Source: Astrobacterium formosum | GTDB lineage: Bacteria; Pseudomonadota; Alphaproteobacteria; Rhizobiales; Xanthobacteraceae | Assembly: GCA_030848545.1 (NCBI GenBank) | Contig: JAVDCA010000042.1 | Span: forward strand, 1-41,199 | Length of the DNA: 41,199 nt | Direction: 5' to 3' | Shown: one piece after another, positions 17,116 to 25,955 of the stretch | Layout of the letters: each line of letters opens with the position of its first letter | Numbering within the stretch: the stretch's first letter is position 1 | Notes under the pieces: model-generated | Database searches by the model: none | What the model saw: only the letters and a program-made list of their open reading frames with translations | Told to the model about the DNA's origin: nothing | Made by a program: the position numbers and the translations under genes

Positions 17116-18408
17116 TCAGGCCACCGCCCCGCCCGCCGCCTCCACCACGTCCTCCCTGGTGCGCAGACCCGTCTTCGGCGCGTTGACCAGCACCGCCATG
17201 TTGCCGGGCTTGTGGCGGTTGGTGCGCATCAATTCGTGGGCGTGCGGGATCTGCTCCCAGGCGAACACCTCGCTCATGCACGGGTCGATACGCCGGTCGA
17301 TGACGAACTGGTTCGCCGCCGAGGCCTGCTTCAAATGGGCGAAGTGGGAACCCTGGATGCGCTTCTGGCGCATCCACACATAACGGGCGTCGAAGGTGAG
17401 ATTGTAGCCTGTGGTGCCGGCGCAGAAGACCACCATGCCGCCGCGCTTGACCACCAGGCAGGAGACCGGAAACGTCGCTTCGCCCGGATGTTCGAAGACG
17501 ATGTCGACGTCCTTCTTGCCGGTGATGTCCCAGATCGCCTTGCCGAACTTGCGCGCCTCCTTGGTCCAGGCGGCGTATTCGGGCGTGTTGACGGTGGGCA
17601 TCTGGCCCCAGCAATGGAAGTCCTTGCGGATGATCACACCCTTGGCGCCGAGCGCCAGGACGTAGTCGCGCTTCGACTCGTCCGAGATCACCCCGATCGC
17701 ATTGGCGCCGGAGGCGGCGCAGAGCTGGACCCCGAACACCCCCAGGCCACCCGAGGCGCCCCAGACCAAAACGTTGTCGCCCGGCTTGAGGGTGTGCGGA
17801 GAGTGGCCGAACAGCATCCGGTAGGCGGTCGCGAGCGTGAGCGTATAGCAGGCCGACTCCTCCCAGGTCAGGTGGGGCGGCTTGGTCATGAGCTGGCGCG
17901 ACTGCACGCGGCAGAACTGGGCAAACGAACCGTCCGGCGTCTCGTAGCCCCAGATGCGTTGCGACGGAGACAGCAGCGGGTCGCCGCCATTGCAGTCCTC
18001 GTCGTCGCCGTCGTCCTGATTGCAGTGGACGATGACCTCGTCGCCGACCTTCCAGCGCCGCACCTTGGCGCCCACCGCCCAGACGATGCCGGCGGCGTCG
18101 GAGCCGGCGACGTGGTACGGGTTCTTGTGCACGTCCAGCGGCGAGATGGGCACGCCCAACCCGGCCCAGACGCCATTGTAGTTGACGCCGCCCGCCATCA
18201 CGTAGACCAGCACTTCGTCCTCGCCGACCGGCCAGGTGGGCAGGACCTCGATCTGCATGGCCTGCTCGGGCGGACCATGGCGGTCCTTGCGGATCGCCCA
18301 CGCATACATGTTGGCTGGCACGTGGCCGAGCGGGGGGATCTCGCCGATCTCGTAGAGGTCCTTGGGGGATGCCACGCTTTCCAGATGACGCTTGGCGACG
18401 GCGGACAT
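17116..18408 (-). CDS. ccr: Crotonyl-CoA carboxylase/reductase
   Basis: Reductively carboxylates crotonyl-CoA with NADPH and CO2 to (2S)-ethylmalonyl-CoA, the key step of the ethylmalonyl-CoA pathway. 430 residues, the family length. It is a medium-chain dehydrogenase fold: GGVNYNGVWAGLG near residues 73-85, the nucleotide-binding VWGASGGLGVFG (about 215-226), and the CCR-specific FEHPGEATFPVSCLVV with the histidine tied to CO2 binding. The N-terminus LYEIGEIPPLGHVP is characteristic. It forms a functional pair with the mutase at 21653-23680, though they are about 3.2 kb apart and on opposite strands. Confidence 0.97.
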   Translation of the reverse strand: MSAVAKRHLESVASPKDLYEIGEIPPLGHVPANMYAWAIRKDRHGPPEQAMQIEVLPTWPVGEDEVLVYVMAGGVNYNGVWAGLGVPISPLDVHKNPYHVAGSDAAGIVWAVGAKVRRWKVGDEVIVHCNQDDGDDEDCNGGDPLLSPSQRIWGYETPDGSFAQFCRVQSRQLMTKPPHLTWEESACYTLTLATAYRMLFGHSPHTLKPGDNVLVWGASGGLGVFGVQLCAASGANAIGVISDESKRDYVLALGAKGVIIRKDFHCWGQMPTVNTPEYAAWTKEARKFGKAIWDITGKKDVDIVFEHPGEATFPVSCLVVKRGGMVVFCAGTTGYNLTFDARYVWMRQKRIQGSHFAHLKQASAANQFVIDRRIDPCMSEVFAWEQIPHAHELMRTNRHKPGNMAVLVNAPKTGLRTREDVVEAAGGAVA

Positions 18409-18632
18409 GAAGGACCTCCCGGATGGGTTGATTTTGCTTTGCCTTGTATCCGGGCAGTCTGCCTCAACTCATGCTGCGGCGCAATAAAGCCGACCCAACA
18501 CTTAGGTCGCAGGCGGGACACCCCGACGTCGACGCCCCCGATGGCACAATCCGGCGTCCGCAAAGCCGCTGACTCCCGCGTGTCCTCCCGCTAGTCTCGA
18601 AGCCGGCAACATCGCCAAAAGGGGGAGACGGA

Positions 18633-18878
18633 ATGGGCGCACTGATCATCTGGCTCGTCGTCGGCGGCATCGCGGGCTGGCTCGCCGGGCAGATCGTCCG
18701 CGGCTTCGGCTTCGGGCTGATCGGCAACATCGTGGTCGGCATCGTCGGCGCCTTCATCGCCGGCTTTCTGTTGCCGCAACTCGGCATCGTGATCGGCTCG
18801 GGCTTCCTGCGGTCCGTCATCCACGCCACCATCGGTGCGGTGATCCTGCTGGTGATCGTCGGCCTGATCCGGCGCTGA
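18633..18878 (+). CDS. GlsB/YeaQ/YmgE-type small membrane protein
   Basis: 81 residues made almost entirely of three hydrophobic segments: IIWLVVGGIAGWLAGQIV, the glycine-rich LIGNIVVGIVGAFIAGFLLP, and VIHATIGAVILLVIVGLI. It carries the GFGFGLIGN motif of the transglycosylase-associated family. These are inner-membrane, often stress-induced proteins of unknown biochemical role; the family name does not imply enzyme activity. A paralog lies 2.4 kb downstream at 21260-21520. A GGGGGAGAC sequence just before the ATG gives a strong ribosome binding site. Confidence 0.88.
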   Translation: MGALIIWLVVGGIAGWLAGQIVRGFGFGLIGNIVVGIVGAFIAGFLLPQLGIVIGSGFLRSVIHATIGAVILLVIVGLIRR

Positions 18879-18904
18879 CGAGCGGGTCCCGCGGTCGCAG
18901 TTCG

Positions 18905-18936
18905 TAGCCCGGATGGAGCGAAGCGAAATCCGGGAC
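18905..18936. repeat. Short dispersed palindromic repeat
   Basis: CCCGGAT (18908-18914) and ATCCGGG (18928-18934) flank a GGAGCGAAGCGAA centre after GTAG. This GTAGCCCGGAT type is widespread in intergenic DNA of Bradyrhizobium-like genomes. Confidence 0.7.
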
Positions 18937-19048
18937 CGGCCCTGCCGCAATTTCTGGCGCCGACGACAAATCCACCAATTGCGCAAGATCGTCCAATCCG
19001 GTCGGGGCTTCGAAATGCTGTTGTGCTCTCCGCAAAGGAGAGATCGTC

Positions 19049-19411
19049 ATGACCACGGCATTCGAACACATCGAATTCGACGACCCGGCCCGGGCCGACG
19101 GCTTCGAATCCCATCCAGCCTTCAAAGGCGTGAGCCTTCGCCATGTGGTGACCGGCCCCGACACCCATGGGGGCTTCAGCAGCCATGTGGTGCGCGTCGA
19201 AGCCGGTTGCGAGCTCAAGGCGCATCGCCATCCCGACCAGGACGAGCAGCATGTAGTGCTGCGCGGATCGGGGCGCCTGGTCCTCGAGGGCGAAGCCCGC
19301 GACTACCTGCCCGGCACCATCGCGGTGATGCCGCGCGGGCGCGAACACGCCGTGACGGCGGGACCAGACGGCATTCTGCTCTTGGCGACGTTCACGCCGC
19401 CGCTCAAATAG
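19049..19411 (+). CDS. Cupin-domain protein
   Basis: 120 residues, a single small cupin barrel. Motif 1 is represented by CELKAHRHPDQDEQHVVLRG (three histidines and acidic residues able to bind a metal), and motif 2 by YLPGTIAVMPRGREHAV. The function may be a small metal-dependent isomerase or dioxygenase, or a sensor; nothing in the neighbourhood decides it. A good Shine-Dalgarno sequence (AAAGGAGAG) precedes the ATG. Its 3' end overlaps the convergent methyltransferase gene by eight bases. Confidence 0.8.
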   Translation: MTTAFEHIEFDDPARADGFESHPAFKGVSLRHVVTGPDTHGGFSSHVVRVEAGCELKAHRHPDQDEQHVVLRGSGRLVLEGEARDYLPGTIAVMPRGREHAVTAGPDGILLLATFTPPLK

Positions 19412-20168
19412 CGCCGGGCACGCCGAGGCGATCGGCGGCGATCAGCAGGAAGGGCGGCCGGCGCCGGGCCAGGTCGAGGCCGGGAATCTGCACCGGAGTC
19501 TCCCCGGCGACCGGCTCCGGTTCGCGCAGGCTCCGGAGCGAGAAGCCGGACGCCAGGAGCCCGTTCACATAGGTCTCGACCGTGCGGTGATATTTGACCA
19601 CATCGTCGATGAACCAGCGGGTGCGTCGCGGGCCTTCGGTCCGATAGTCGTCGACCGGCCAATGCAACGGCCTGCCGTCGGCATCGCGCACCCAAGCCTG
19701 CTGGGGCAAGGCGGTGCACATGGGATGCTCGACGGAAAAGACGAACCGGCCGCCTGCGGTCAGGACGGCGGCCACACGGGCGAGCGCGCCGGCATAATCC
19801 GCCACATAATGCAGTGCCAGCGACGATACCACCAGATCGAACGCATTCGGTTCCAGGGCAAGTTCTTCGATGGCCATGCGGCGATAGGTGATGTGCGCAT
19901 CGCAAGTCTGCGCGCGGGCGTCCGCCAGCATGCGCTCGGATATGTCGACGCCGACCACATTGCGTGCGCCGGCGTACATGGCCCGGCGGGCGAAATCGCC
20001 GAACCCACAGCCGAGATCGAGCACACGCAGGCCCTTGAGAGAGGCCGGCAGCATCGACCACAAGGCCGGCTGCTCGAGCACGTCGTTGAGACCGGTGCCG
20101 GTCCGGCGCAATTGCTCATAGCCTGCGAAAAAATCGCGATCATCATAAACGTTCTGCGGCGCCGCCAT
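19404..20168 (-). CDS. Class I SAM-dependent methyltransferase
   Basis: 254 residues from the ATG at 20168 (an upstream ATG at 20216 would add 16). Motif I is RVLDLGCGFGDFARRA, motif II VVGVDISERML, and the post-motif FDLVVSSLALHYV; the C-terminal part has FSVEHPMCT and FIDDVVKYHRTVETYVN. This looks like the UbiE/Methyltransf_11 type acting on small molecules. It is divergent from an AraC-type regulator gene, with about 157 bases between the chosen starts. The substrate is unknown. Confidence 0.85.
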   Translation of the reverse strand: MAAPQNVYDDRDFFAGYEQLRRTGTGLNDVLEQPALWSMLPASLKGLRVLDLGCGFGDFARRAMYAGARNVVGVDISERMLADARAQTCDAHITYRRMAIEELALEPNAFDLVVSSLALHYVADYAGALARVAAVLTAGGRFVFSVEHPMCTALPQQAWVRDADGRPLHWPVDDYRTEGPRRTRWFIDDVVKYHRTVETYVNGLLASGFSLRSLREPEPVAGETPVQIPGLDLARRRPPFLLIAADRLGVPGAI

Positions 20169-20325
20169 GGTTTCTTCTACCGTTACGTGTTCTCGGGCGA
20201 TTGAGGAGTAGATCACCCCTGACTAGATGCGATCCTGTGAATGCTCAAGGCGAGAGCCGGCTTTGCGGGCCGTCTGCTTGACCCTGTTCCGCTTCGCGCC
20301 TATGCGCGAATGCGGCGGGCGAAGC

Positions 20326-21114
20326 ATGACATTCGACCAGAGTACTGCGCATTCCATGAGCGGAGCCTTCGCGGCGGTGCGCGTCATGCACTGTCGCGAC
20401 GCCATGCGCTGGCATACCCATGCCGGCCCGGTATTCGTGCGCATCGACAGGGGCGAGCGCACGCTGGCGACCACGGAGACCATCATCAGTCTGCGTGAAG
20501 GTGACGGCGCCGTCATTCCGGCCTTCCAGGCGCATGCCTTTGCGGCCGCGCCGGCGCCCGGTTGCAGCTACCGTGCCGTCCGCATCGTCGACGATGCGCG
20601 CCGTCCGATGCCGGCGGGACCGGTCCGCGATCCCGCATGGCGCACGGCGTTCGATCACGCTTTCGCGGCGATCGAAGCCGGTTCCGCGCCGGCGGATCCG
20701 GCCGTGGCGGCACTGGTGAATCTCACCGTCGCACTCCTTCCCCACCCTTGGAAGCCGCCGGCGGAGCCAGGAGCGGTGCGCCGGGTGCGCCGGCTGGTCG
20801 AAGCCGACCTGGGCAACGATTTTCGCCTGCCGGCGCTCGCCCGTGCGGCCGGCATGAGCACGTTCCATCTCCATCGCCTGTATCGCCGCCTGTGGGGCGT
20901 CACGCCGGCCCAGCACGGCCTCGAAACGCGATTGCGCGTCGCCCGCGAAGCGCTGCTCGGTGGCGCATCGGTGGCGGCGGCGGCCGCCGCCAGCGGATTT
21001 GCCGATCAAAGCCACCTGACCCGCGCCTTCCGCCGTTTCATGGGCGTACCGCCGGAACGCTGGCGGCGGCAGGTCTCCGCATCCGCGACGCCCGTCCGAT
21101 CGTCGCGGGCGTGA
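20326..21114 (+). CDS. AraC family transcriptional regulator
   Basis: 262 residues from the ATG at 20326; the frame is open further upstream, but the chosen start gives a plausible N-terminus. The N-terminal half is an AraC-type cupin (MRWHTHAGPVFVRIDRGER, then GDGAVIPAFQAHAF). The C-terminal half has two helix-turn-helix units, LPALARAAGMSTFHLHRLYR and VAAAAAASGFADQSHLTRAF, ending MGVPPERWRR. It may sense a small molecule and regulate the divergent methyltransferase or itself. Effector unknown. Confidence 0.87.
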   Translation: MTFDQSTAHSMSGAFAAVRVMHCRDAMRWHTHAGPVFVRIDRGERTLATTETIISLREGDGAVIPAFQAHAFAAAPAPGCSYRAVRIVDDARRPMPAGPVRDPAWRTAFDHAFAAIEAGSAPADPAVAALVNLTVALLPHPWKPPAEPGAVRRVRRLVEADLGNDFRLPALARAAGMSTFHLHRLYRRLWGVTPAQHGLETRLRVAREALLGGASVAAAAAASGFADQSHLTRAFRRFMGVPPERWRRQVSASATPVRSSRA

Positions 21115-21259
21115 CGTCCTGGCCGCGTTCGCCCGCCCCGATACAGGGGCCATCCAGGCCCCGAACGAAATGCTCTTGCATCCTCGCCCCAGCTTGGCGC
21201 AACTCGTCGACGCTCGATGCGAGCGAGTCGTTCAAGAGAGTGTTTTTGGAGTACGCACC

Positions 21260-21520
21260 ATGCCGGCGCTGACAATGCATGGACTGTTGGTCTGGATCAT
21301 CGTCGGTGCCGTGGCGGGCTCGCTCGCCGCCACTCTGTTGCGCGGCTTCGGTTACGGCCTCATCGGCAACACCATCGTGGGCATCATCGGCGCGGTGATC
21401 GCCGGCTGGCTGTTGCCGCGTTTCGGCTTGACTGTTTCGGCCGCCGTGGCCCGGAGCATCGTTCACGCCACCATCGGGGCGGTGATCCTGCTGGTGCTCA
21501 TCGGCTTCATCCGCCGCTAA
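21260..21520 (+). CDS. GlsB/YeaQ/YmgE-type small membrane protein, second copy
   Basis: 86 residues with the same three-helix plan as the protein at 18633-18878. Shared blocks include GYGLIGNTIVGIIGAVIAGW and IVHATIGAVILLVLIGFIRR, so the two are paralogs. GGAG lies nine to ten bases before the ATG. The gene ends in a good stem-loop with a T-tract at 21544-21581, so it is probably a stand-alone transcript. Expected in the inner membrane; the function is not established. Confidence 0.88.
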   Translation: MPALTMHGLLVWIIVGAVAGSLAATLLRGFGYGLIGNTIVGIIGAVIAGWLLPRFGLTVSAAVARSIVHATIGAVILLVLIGFIRR

Positions 21521-21543
21521 GATCAAATTCCTTTTCAATCGAT

Positions 21544-21581
21544 GGTGTCCGGGGCGCGCAGGCGGCCCCCTGACACCTTTT
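21544..21581 (+). terminator. Rho-independent terminator
   Basis: GGTGTC (21544-21549) pairs with GACACC (21572-21577), and GGGG (21551-21554) with CCCC (21567-21570). TTTT follows directly. It lies 23 bases after the stop codon of the small membrane protein gene. Confidence 0.8.
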
Positions 21582-21652
21582 GTTGCATTGCCTAAAACAA
21601 CCCTGGCAGCTATCCACGACCACGGACCATCGAACAGTTGTGGGGCTGCCCG

Positions 21653-23680
21653 ATGCACGACGCCAAAGCCGGCGGCAAGCCGGCACGTAACCTGTCGACG
21701 CGCGAGCTCTCGACGCGCGACAAGCCGTGGATCTTCCGCACCTATGCGGGCCACTCGAACGCCCGCGATTCGAACGCGCTGTATCGAAAAAACCTGGCCA
21801 AGGGCCAGACCGGCCTGTCCATCGCCTTCGACCTGCCGACCCAGACCGGCTACGACTCCGATCACGCCCAGGCCAAGGGCGAGGTCGGCAAGGTCGGCGT
21901 GCCGATCTGCCATCTGGGCGACATGCGCGCGCTCCTCGACGGCATTCCGCTCGCCGAGATGAACACGTCCATGACCATCAACGCCCCCGCGGCCTGGCTC
22001 CTCGCCCTCTACGTGGCGCTCGCCGACGAAGAGGGCGTGCCGCGCGCGGCGCTCACCGGCACAACCCAGAACGACATCATCAAGGAATATCTCTCGCGCG
22101 GCACCCACGTGTTTCCGCCGGCGCCGTCCATGCGGCTCATCCGCGACACCATCCTGTTCACCTCGGCCGAGATGCCGAAGTGGAACCCGATGAACGTGTG
22201 CTCCTATCATCTGCAGGAGGCCGGCGCGACGCCGGTGCAGGAGCTCAGTTTCGCGCTCGCGACCGCCATCGCGGTGCTCGACCGCGTGCGCGGCGACGTC
22301 GCTCCGGACGCGTTCGGCGCCGTGGTCGGGCGCATCTCGTTCTTCGTCAATGCCGGGATGCGCTTCGTCACCGAGCTATGCAAGATGCGCGCCTTCACCG
22401 AACTGTGGGACGAGATCACGCGCGAACGCTACGGCGTCACCGACGCCAAGCATCGCCAGTTCCGCTACGGCGTCCAGGTCAATTCGCTCGGCCTCACCGA
22501 GCAGCAGCCGGAGAACAACGTCACCCGCATCCTGATCGAGATGCTCGCCGTGACGCTGTCGAAGAACGCCCGCGCCCGCGCCGTGCAGTTGCCGGCCTGG
22601 AACGAGGCGCTCGGCCTGCCGCGTCCATTCGATCAGCAGTGGTCGCTACGCATGCAGCAGGTGCTCGCCTACGAAACCGACCTCTTGGAATACGGCGATA
22701 TATTCGAAGGCTCGGTGGAAATTACCCGCAAGGTGGAGGAGCTCAAGGCGGCGGCGCGCGAGGAACTCGCCACCGTCGAGAAGATGGGCGGCGCCGTCGT
22801 AGCCATCGAGCAGGGCTACATGAAGCACCAGCTGGTCGAATCCAACACCCGCCGCCTGGAGGCTATCGAGCGCGGCGAGCTGACCGTGGTCGGCGTCAAC
22901 CGCTTCACCGAAACCGAGCCCTCTCCGCTCGTGACCGGCCAGGACATGATCCTCACCGTGCCGGACCACGTGGAGGACGAGCAGATCGCCCGTCTGAATG
23001 CTTGGCGAGCTGCGCGTGACGAAACGGCCGTGCGATCGGCTCTCGCCGATCTCGCCCGCGCGGCAGCGGCGGATACGAATATCATGCCGGCCTCCATCGC
23101 CTGCGCCAAGGCGGGCGTCACCACCGGCGAATGGGCGGCGGTGCTGCGCTCGGGCTTCGGCGAATACCGTGCCCCGACCGGCGTCGGCCGCGGCGCCAGG
23201 AACGCGACCAGCGGGCTCGAAGACCTACGTGCCGACGTCGACCGGGTGTCGAAAAAGCTCGGCCGGCGGCTCAAGTTCCTGGTCGGCAAGCCGGGTCTCG
23301 ACGGCCACTCGAACGGCGCCGAGCAGATCGCGGTGCGGGCCCGCGACGCCGGCATGGACGTGGTCTATGACGGCATCAGGCTCAGCCCCGCCGAGATCGT
23401 CGCCTCGGCACGCGCCGAAAAGCCGCACGTGGTCGGGCTGTCGATCCTATCGGGTTCGCACCTGCCACTGGTCAAGGAAGTGGTCGCCGGGCTGCGCAAT
23501 GCCGGCGTCGCGGCACCGGTCGTGGTCGGCGGCATCATTCCGCCCGAAGACGCGCGCGCACTCGAACAGTTCGGCGTCGCCGCCGTCTACACCCCCAAGG
23601 ACTTCGCCATCAACCGCATCATGGGCGAGATCATCAAGGTGGTGGAGCGCACGGCCGATCAGGCCGAGAACGCGGCCTGA
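21653..23680 (+). CDS. ecm: Ethylmalonyl-CoA mutase (MeaA type)
   Basis: Coenzyme B12-dependent mutase that converts (2R)-ethylmalonyl-CoA to (2S)-methylsuccinyl-CoA. 675 residues from the ATG at 21653; an in-frame TTG at 21638 is an alternative start. The catalytic barrel begins at DKPWIFRTYAGHS and has the LSIAFDLPTQTGYDSDH segment. It ends in a cobalamin-binding domain with the DxHxxG motif (KPGLDGHSNGAEQI, His552 being the lower axial ligand), then LSILSGSH and VVVGGIIP. The continuous fusion of both domains and these motifs match Ecm rather than two-subunit methylmalonyl-CoA mutases. It partners crotonyl-CoA carboxylase/reductase upstream on the other strand. Confidence 0.93.
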   Translation: MHDAKAGGKPARNLSTRELSTRDKPWIFRTYAGHSNARDSNALYRKNLAKGQTGLSIAFDLPTQTGYDSDHAQAKGEVGKVGVPICHLGDMRALLDGIPLAEMNTSMTINAPAAWLLALYVALADEEGVPRAALTGTTQNDIIKEYLSRGTHVFPPAPSMRLIRDTILFTSAEMPKWNPMNVCSYHLQEAGATPVQELSFALATAIAVLDRVRGDVAPDAFGAVVGRISFFVNAGMRFVTELCKMRAFTELWDEITRERYGVTDAKHRQFRYGVQVNSLGLTEQQPENNVTRILIEMLAVTLSKNARARAVQLPAWNEALGLPRPFDQQWSLRMQQVLAYETDLLEYGDIFEGSVEITRKVEELKAAAREELATVEKMGGAVVAIEQGYMKHQLVESNTRRLEAIERGELTVVGVNRFTETEPSPLVTGQDMILTVPDHVEDEQIARLNAWRAARDETAVRSALADLARAAAADTNIMPASIACAKAGVTTGEWAAVLRSGFGEYRAPTGVGRGARNATSGLEDLRADVDRVSKKLGRRLKFLVGKPGLDGHSNGAEQIAVRARDAGMDVVYDGIRLSPAEIVASARAEKPHVVGLSILSGSHLPLVKEVVAGLRNAGVAAPVVVGGIIPPEDARALEQFGVAAVYTPKDFAINRIMGEIIKVVERTADQAENAA

Positions 23681-23780
23681 CGCTGCGGCAGCGATGCCAT
23701 CGCCATTGATCTGGGTCAATGTCGCCGGTGCGTCCCAGCGTTTCGCTGCCGTGCCCCCTCCACGACATCAAGGAGCCGGC

Positions 23781-24056
23781 ATGCGCAGGATTTCCATTCA
23801 CGTCGCCGCACTCGGGCTACTCGCGATCGGCGCCGCCGCGGCCGCCAAGGCGCAGGGCGTCTGCGGTCAGCTCTGGGTCGAGCGCAATTCGATCTACAAG
23901 GACTACGGCTACTGCTTCAAGACGGCGCGGGCGATCGGCTATTTCGGCAATGGCGGCTGCGTCTACGAGCGCGAAGGCGACATCCCCATGTCGCGCGCGG
24001 ATCGCGCCCGCATCAACCAGATCGTCGCCCAGGAACGCGCCTATGGGTGCCGCTGA
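23781..24056 (+). CDS. Small exported YARHG-like protein
   Basis: 91 residues with an ideal AAGGAG ribosome binding site. A Sec signal peptide (MRRISIHVAALGLLAIGAAA, probable cleavage after AKAQ or nearby) leads to a mature part of about 65 residues containing ERNSIYKDYGYCFKTARAI and YFGNGGC. This is recognisable as a YARHG-type domain, here with YKDYG in place of YARHG. Three or four cysteines may form disulfides in the periplasm. YARHG domains are thought to be extracellular, with no known activity. The gene lies about 100 bases after the mutase and may be transcribed with it. Confidence 0.75.
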   Translation: MRRISIHVAALGLLAIGAAAAAKAQGVCGQLWVERNSIYKDYGYCFKTARAIGYFGNGGCVYEREGDIPMSRADRARINQIVAQERAYGCR

Positions 24057-24059
24057 CTT

Positions 24060-24611
24060 TCAATCAGCGTAGATATCGGCGAACGCCAATTCGAGGCCCG
24101 GCGGATCGAGCCCGATCACGCCGTCGGTGACGATCCGCGTCGCGATGACGTCGTCCGACCCGCGCGCGTGGTGGACGATGCGCCGCCGTTCGGGATCGAC
24201 GATAAGGTAGTGCATGACGCTCGGCAGGCGGAAATAGTCGGCGAGCTTGACGGACAGGTCGATCGACCGCGTCGAGGCGGACAGCACCTCGACGACAATG
24301 ACGGGAGACGGCACTTCGATCGCCTTGGGCGGCAGCTTTTCTCCGCAATAGACGAGGGCGTCGGGTTCGTAGGCGGTCGTATCGTCGATGCGCACGGTCG
24401 CGCCATCGCCGACCGCGAAACAAGACAGGGCCTTTGCGCGAACTGCATTGCGCAACGCGGCATGGATGGCAGTTTTGCGGTCGATATGTCCCACCGTCTC
24501 CGGCGACATCGCGATCACCCTCCCGTCGCGCAGCTCGTAGCGGCCCGGTTGCTCGACGGCCCAGGCGAGGTACTGATCGACGGTCATCGGCATTTTTGGC
24601 AAGGCGCCCAT
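24060..24611 (-). CDS. Uma2 family protein (DUF820, PD-(D/E)XK-like)
   Basis: 183 residues. The pattern MTVDQYLAWAVEQPGRYELR, YEPDALVYCGE, SPVIVVEVLSASTRSIDL and VKLADYFRLPSVMHYLIVDP is that of the Uma2/DUF820 family, which has a restriction-endonuclease-like fold; the candidate active residues are Asp in EPDALV and Glu-Val-Leu in VVEVLS with Lys in VKLADY. These proteins are abundant in cyanobacteria and scattered in proteobacteria, and their biological role is unknown. The gene stands alone, convergent with the small exported protein. Confidence 0.85.
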   Translation of the reverse strand: MGALPKMPMTVDQYLAWAVEQPGRYELRDGRVIAMSPETVGHIDRKTAIHAALRNAVRAKALSCFAVGDGATVRIDDTTAYEPDALVYCGEKLPPKAIEVPSPVIVVEVLSASTRSIDLSVKLADYFRLPSVMHYLIVDPERRRIVHHARGSDDVIATRIVTDGVIGLDPPGLELAFADIYAD

Positions 24612-24662
24612 GGGGCAATTCTATCGAGCCGGAAACGGAAGCGAAAGTCCGTCCCGGCCGCC

Positions 24663-25880
24663 TCACCCCACGCCGGCGATCGCCTTGGCGAGGCGGGCCG
24701 GCGACACCGGCTTGGCGATGTAGTCGTCCATGCCGGCCGAGCGGGCGCGCGCCTCCTCGTCCGGGCTCGACAGGCCGGACACGCCGATGATCGGTATACG
24801 CGCCGCCGGTCCGGCAAGCGCACGGATGCGCCGCGTCGCCTCGATGCCGCTGCCGCCGGGCAGCGTCACGTCCATGAGCACGAGGTCGTAGGCACCGCCG
24901 GCCGCCACCGCAACGGCGGCTTCGCCACTGCCGACGAAATCGACGCCGTGGCCGAGTTCCTTGAGGATGGTGGCGATGATCAGTCGTCCGTAAGGATTGT
25001 CCTCGACGCAGAGGATGCGGCGGGCAACGACCGTCATCTGCGCCGGCACCGCGTTGTCCTGGGGCGGCACCGTTTCGGGCGCACGCCCCAGCACCACCGA
25101 GATCGTGAATGTCGAGCCCTGGCCGGGCCGGCTCTTGACCGCGAGGGTGCCGTCCATCGCCTCGGCGATCCGCTTGACCATCACGAGACCGAGGCCGGCG
25201 CCGCCGAAGCGGCGGGCAACGTCCGCGTTCGCCTGCGCGAACGGCCGGAACAGGCGGCGGATCTCCTGCGTCGTCATGCCGATGCCGGCATCCGTCACCG
25301 CGAACGAGACGCGCACCCGACGGCCGCGCGCCGACGCCTTGACGTGCAACGACACGCTGCCGGTCTCGGTGAACTTGACCGCATTGTCGATCATATTCTC
25401 GATGGCGGTGCGCAGCCGCACCGGATCGCCAATGACGGCGGCCGGCAGGCCGGAGGCGATGTCGATGTCGACGCCGAGACCCTTGGTAACCGCCCGCGCC
25501 GACATGGATTCGGCCACCTTGGCCGCGAAGGCATCGAAGTCGAAGACGTCATGGCGCAACACGATGCCTTCCACCTCGGCGCGCGCGGCATCCACCACCA
25601 GGCTCGTCAACGCGGTCAGGTGTTCGGCCGAATCCTTGAGGGTCGCGACCCAGCGCCGCTCGCGCTCGCCGAGTTCGGAGGTCGAAAGGAGTTCGCTCAA
25701 TGCCATGATGCCGGTGAGCGGCGTGCGCACGTCGTGCGCAAAGGCCGCGAGGGCCCGTTCGATCGCGTGCGCGTCGCCGGCGACCCTGCGGCGAGCCGGC
25801 CGCCGAGGTCGTAACGCCTTTCGCTTGACCGTCGCCGGCTTCGTCCGGCGGGCCGGGACCTTACGCTTCACCATTCTCAC
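24663..25880 (-). CDS. Hybrid histidine kinase with C-terminal receiver
   Basis: 405 residues. The first 35 residues are strongly basic (about half Lys/Arg) with no transmembrane segment or sensor domain. A HisKA dimerisation domain follows with His49 in AFAHDVRTPLTG. The ATPase domain has the N box ENMIDNAVKF (about 161-170), G boxes DAGIG and GGAGLGLV, and GQGSTFTI. A receiver domain begins near residue 288 (ILCVEDN) with phosphoacceptor Asp337 in LVLMDVTLPG and Lys in YIAKPVS. No separate response regulator gene is adjacent. Input is unknown; it is probably a cytoplasmic relay component. Confidence 0.9.
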   Translation of the reverse strand: MRMVKRKVPARRTKPATVKRKALRPRRPARRRVAGDAHAIERALAAFAHDVRTPLTGIMALSELLSTSELGERERRWVATLKDSAEHLTALTSLVVDAARAEVEGIVLRHDVFDFDAFAAKVAESMSARAVTKGLGVDIDIASGLPAAVIGDPVRLRTAIENMIDNAVKFTETGSVSLHVKASARGRRVRVSFAVTDAGIGMTTQEIRRLFRPFAQANADVARRFGGAGLGLVMVKRIAEAMDGTLAVKSRPGQGSTFTISVVLGRAPETVPPQDNAVPAQMTVVARRILCVEDNPYGRLIIATILKELGHGVDFVGSGEAAVAVAAGGAYDLVLMDVTLPGGSGIEATRRIRALAGPAARIPIIGVSGLSSPDEEARARSAGMDDYIAKPVSPARLAKAIAGVG

Positions 25881-25955
25881 CCTACGCCCTTGGGGTCAGC
25901 ATGGCACGAATGTGACACGCGAACCATCGCGTAAGGTTCCTGGGGCGGCCGGCCC

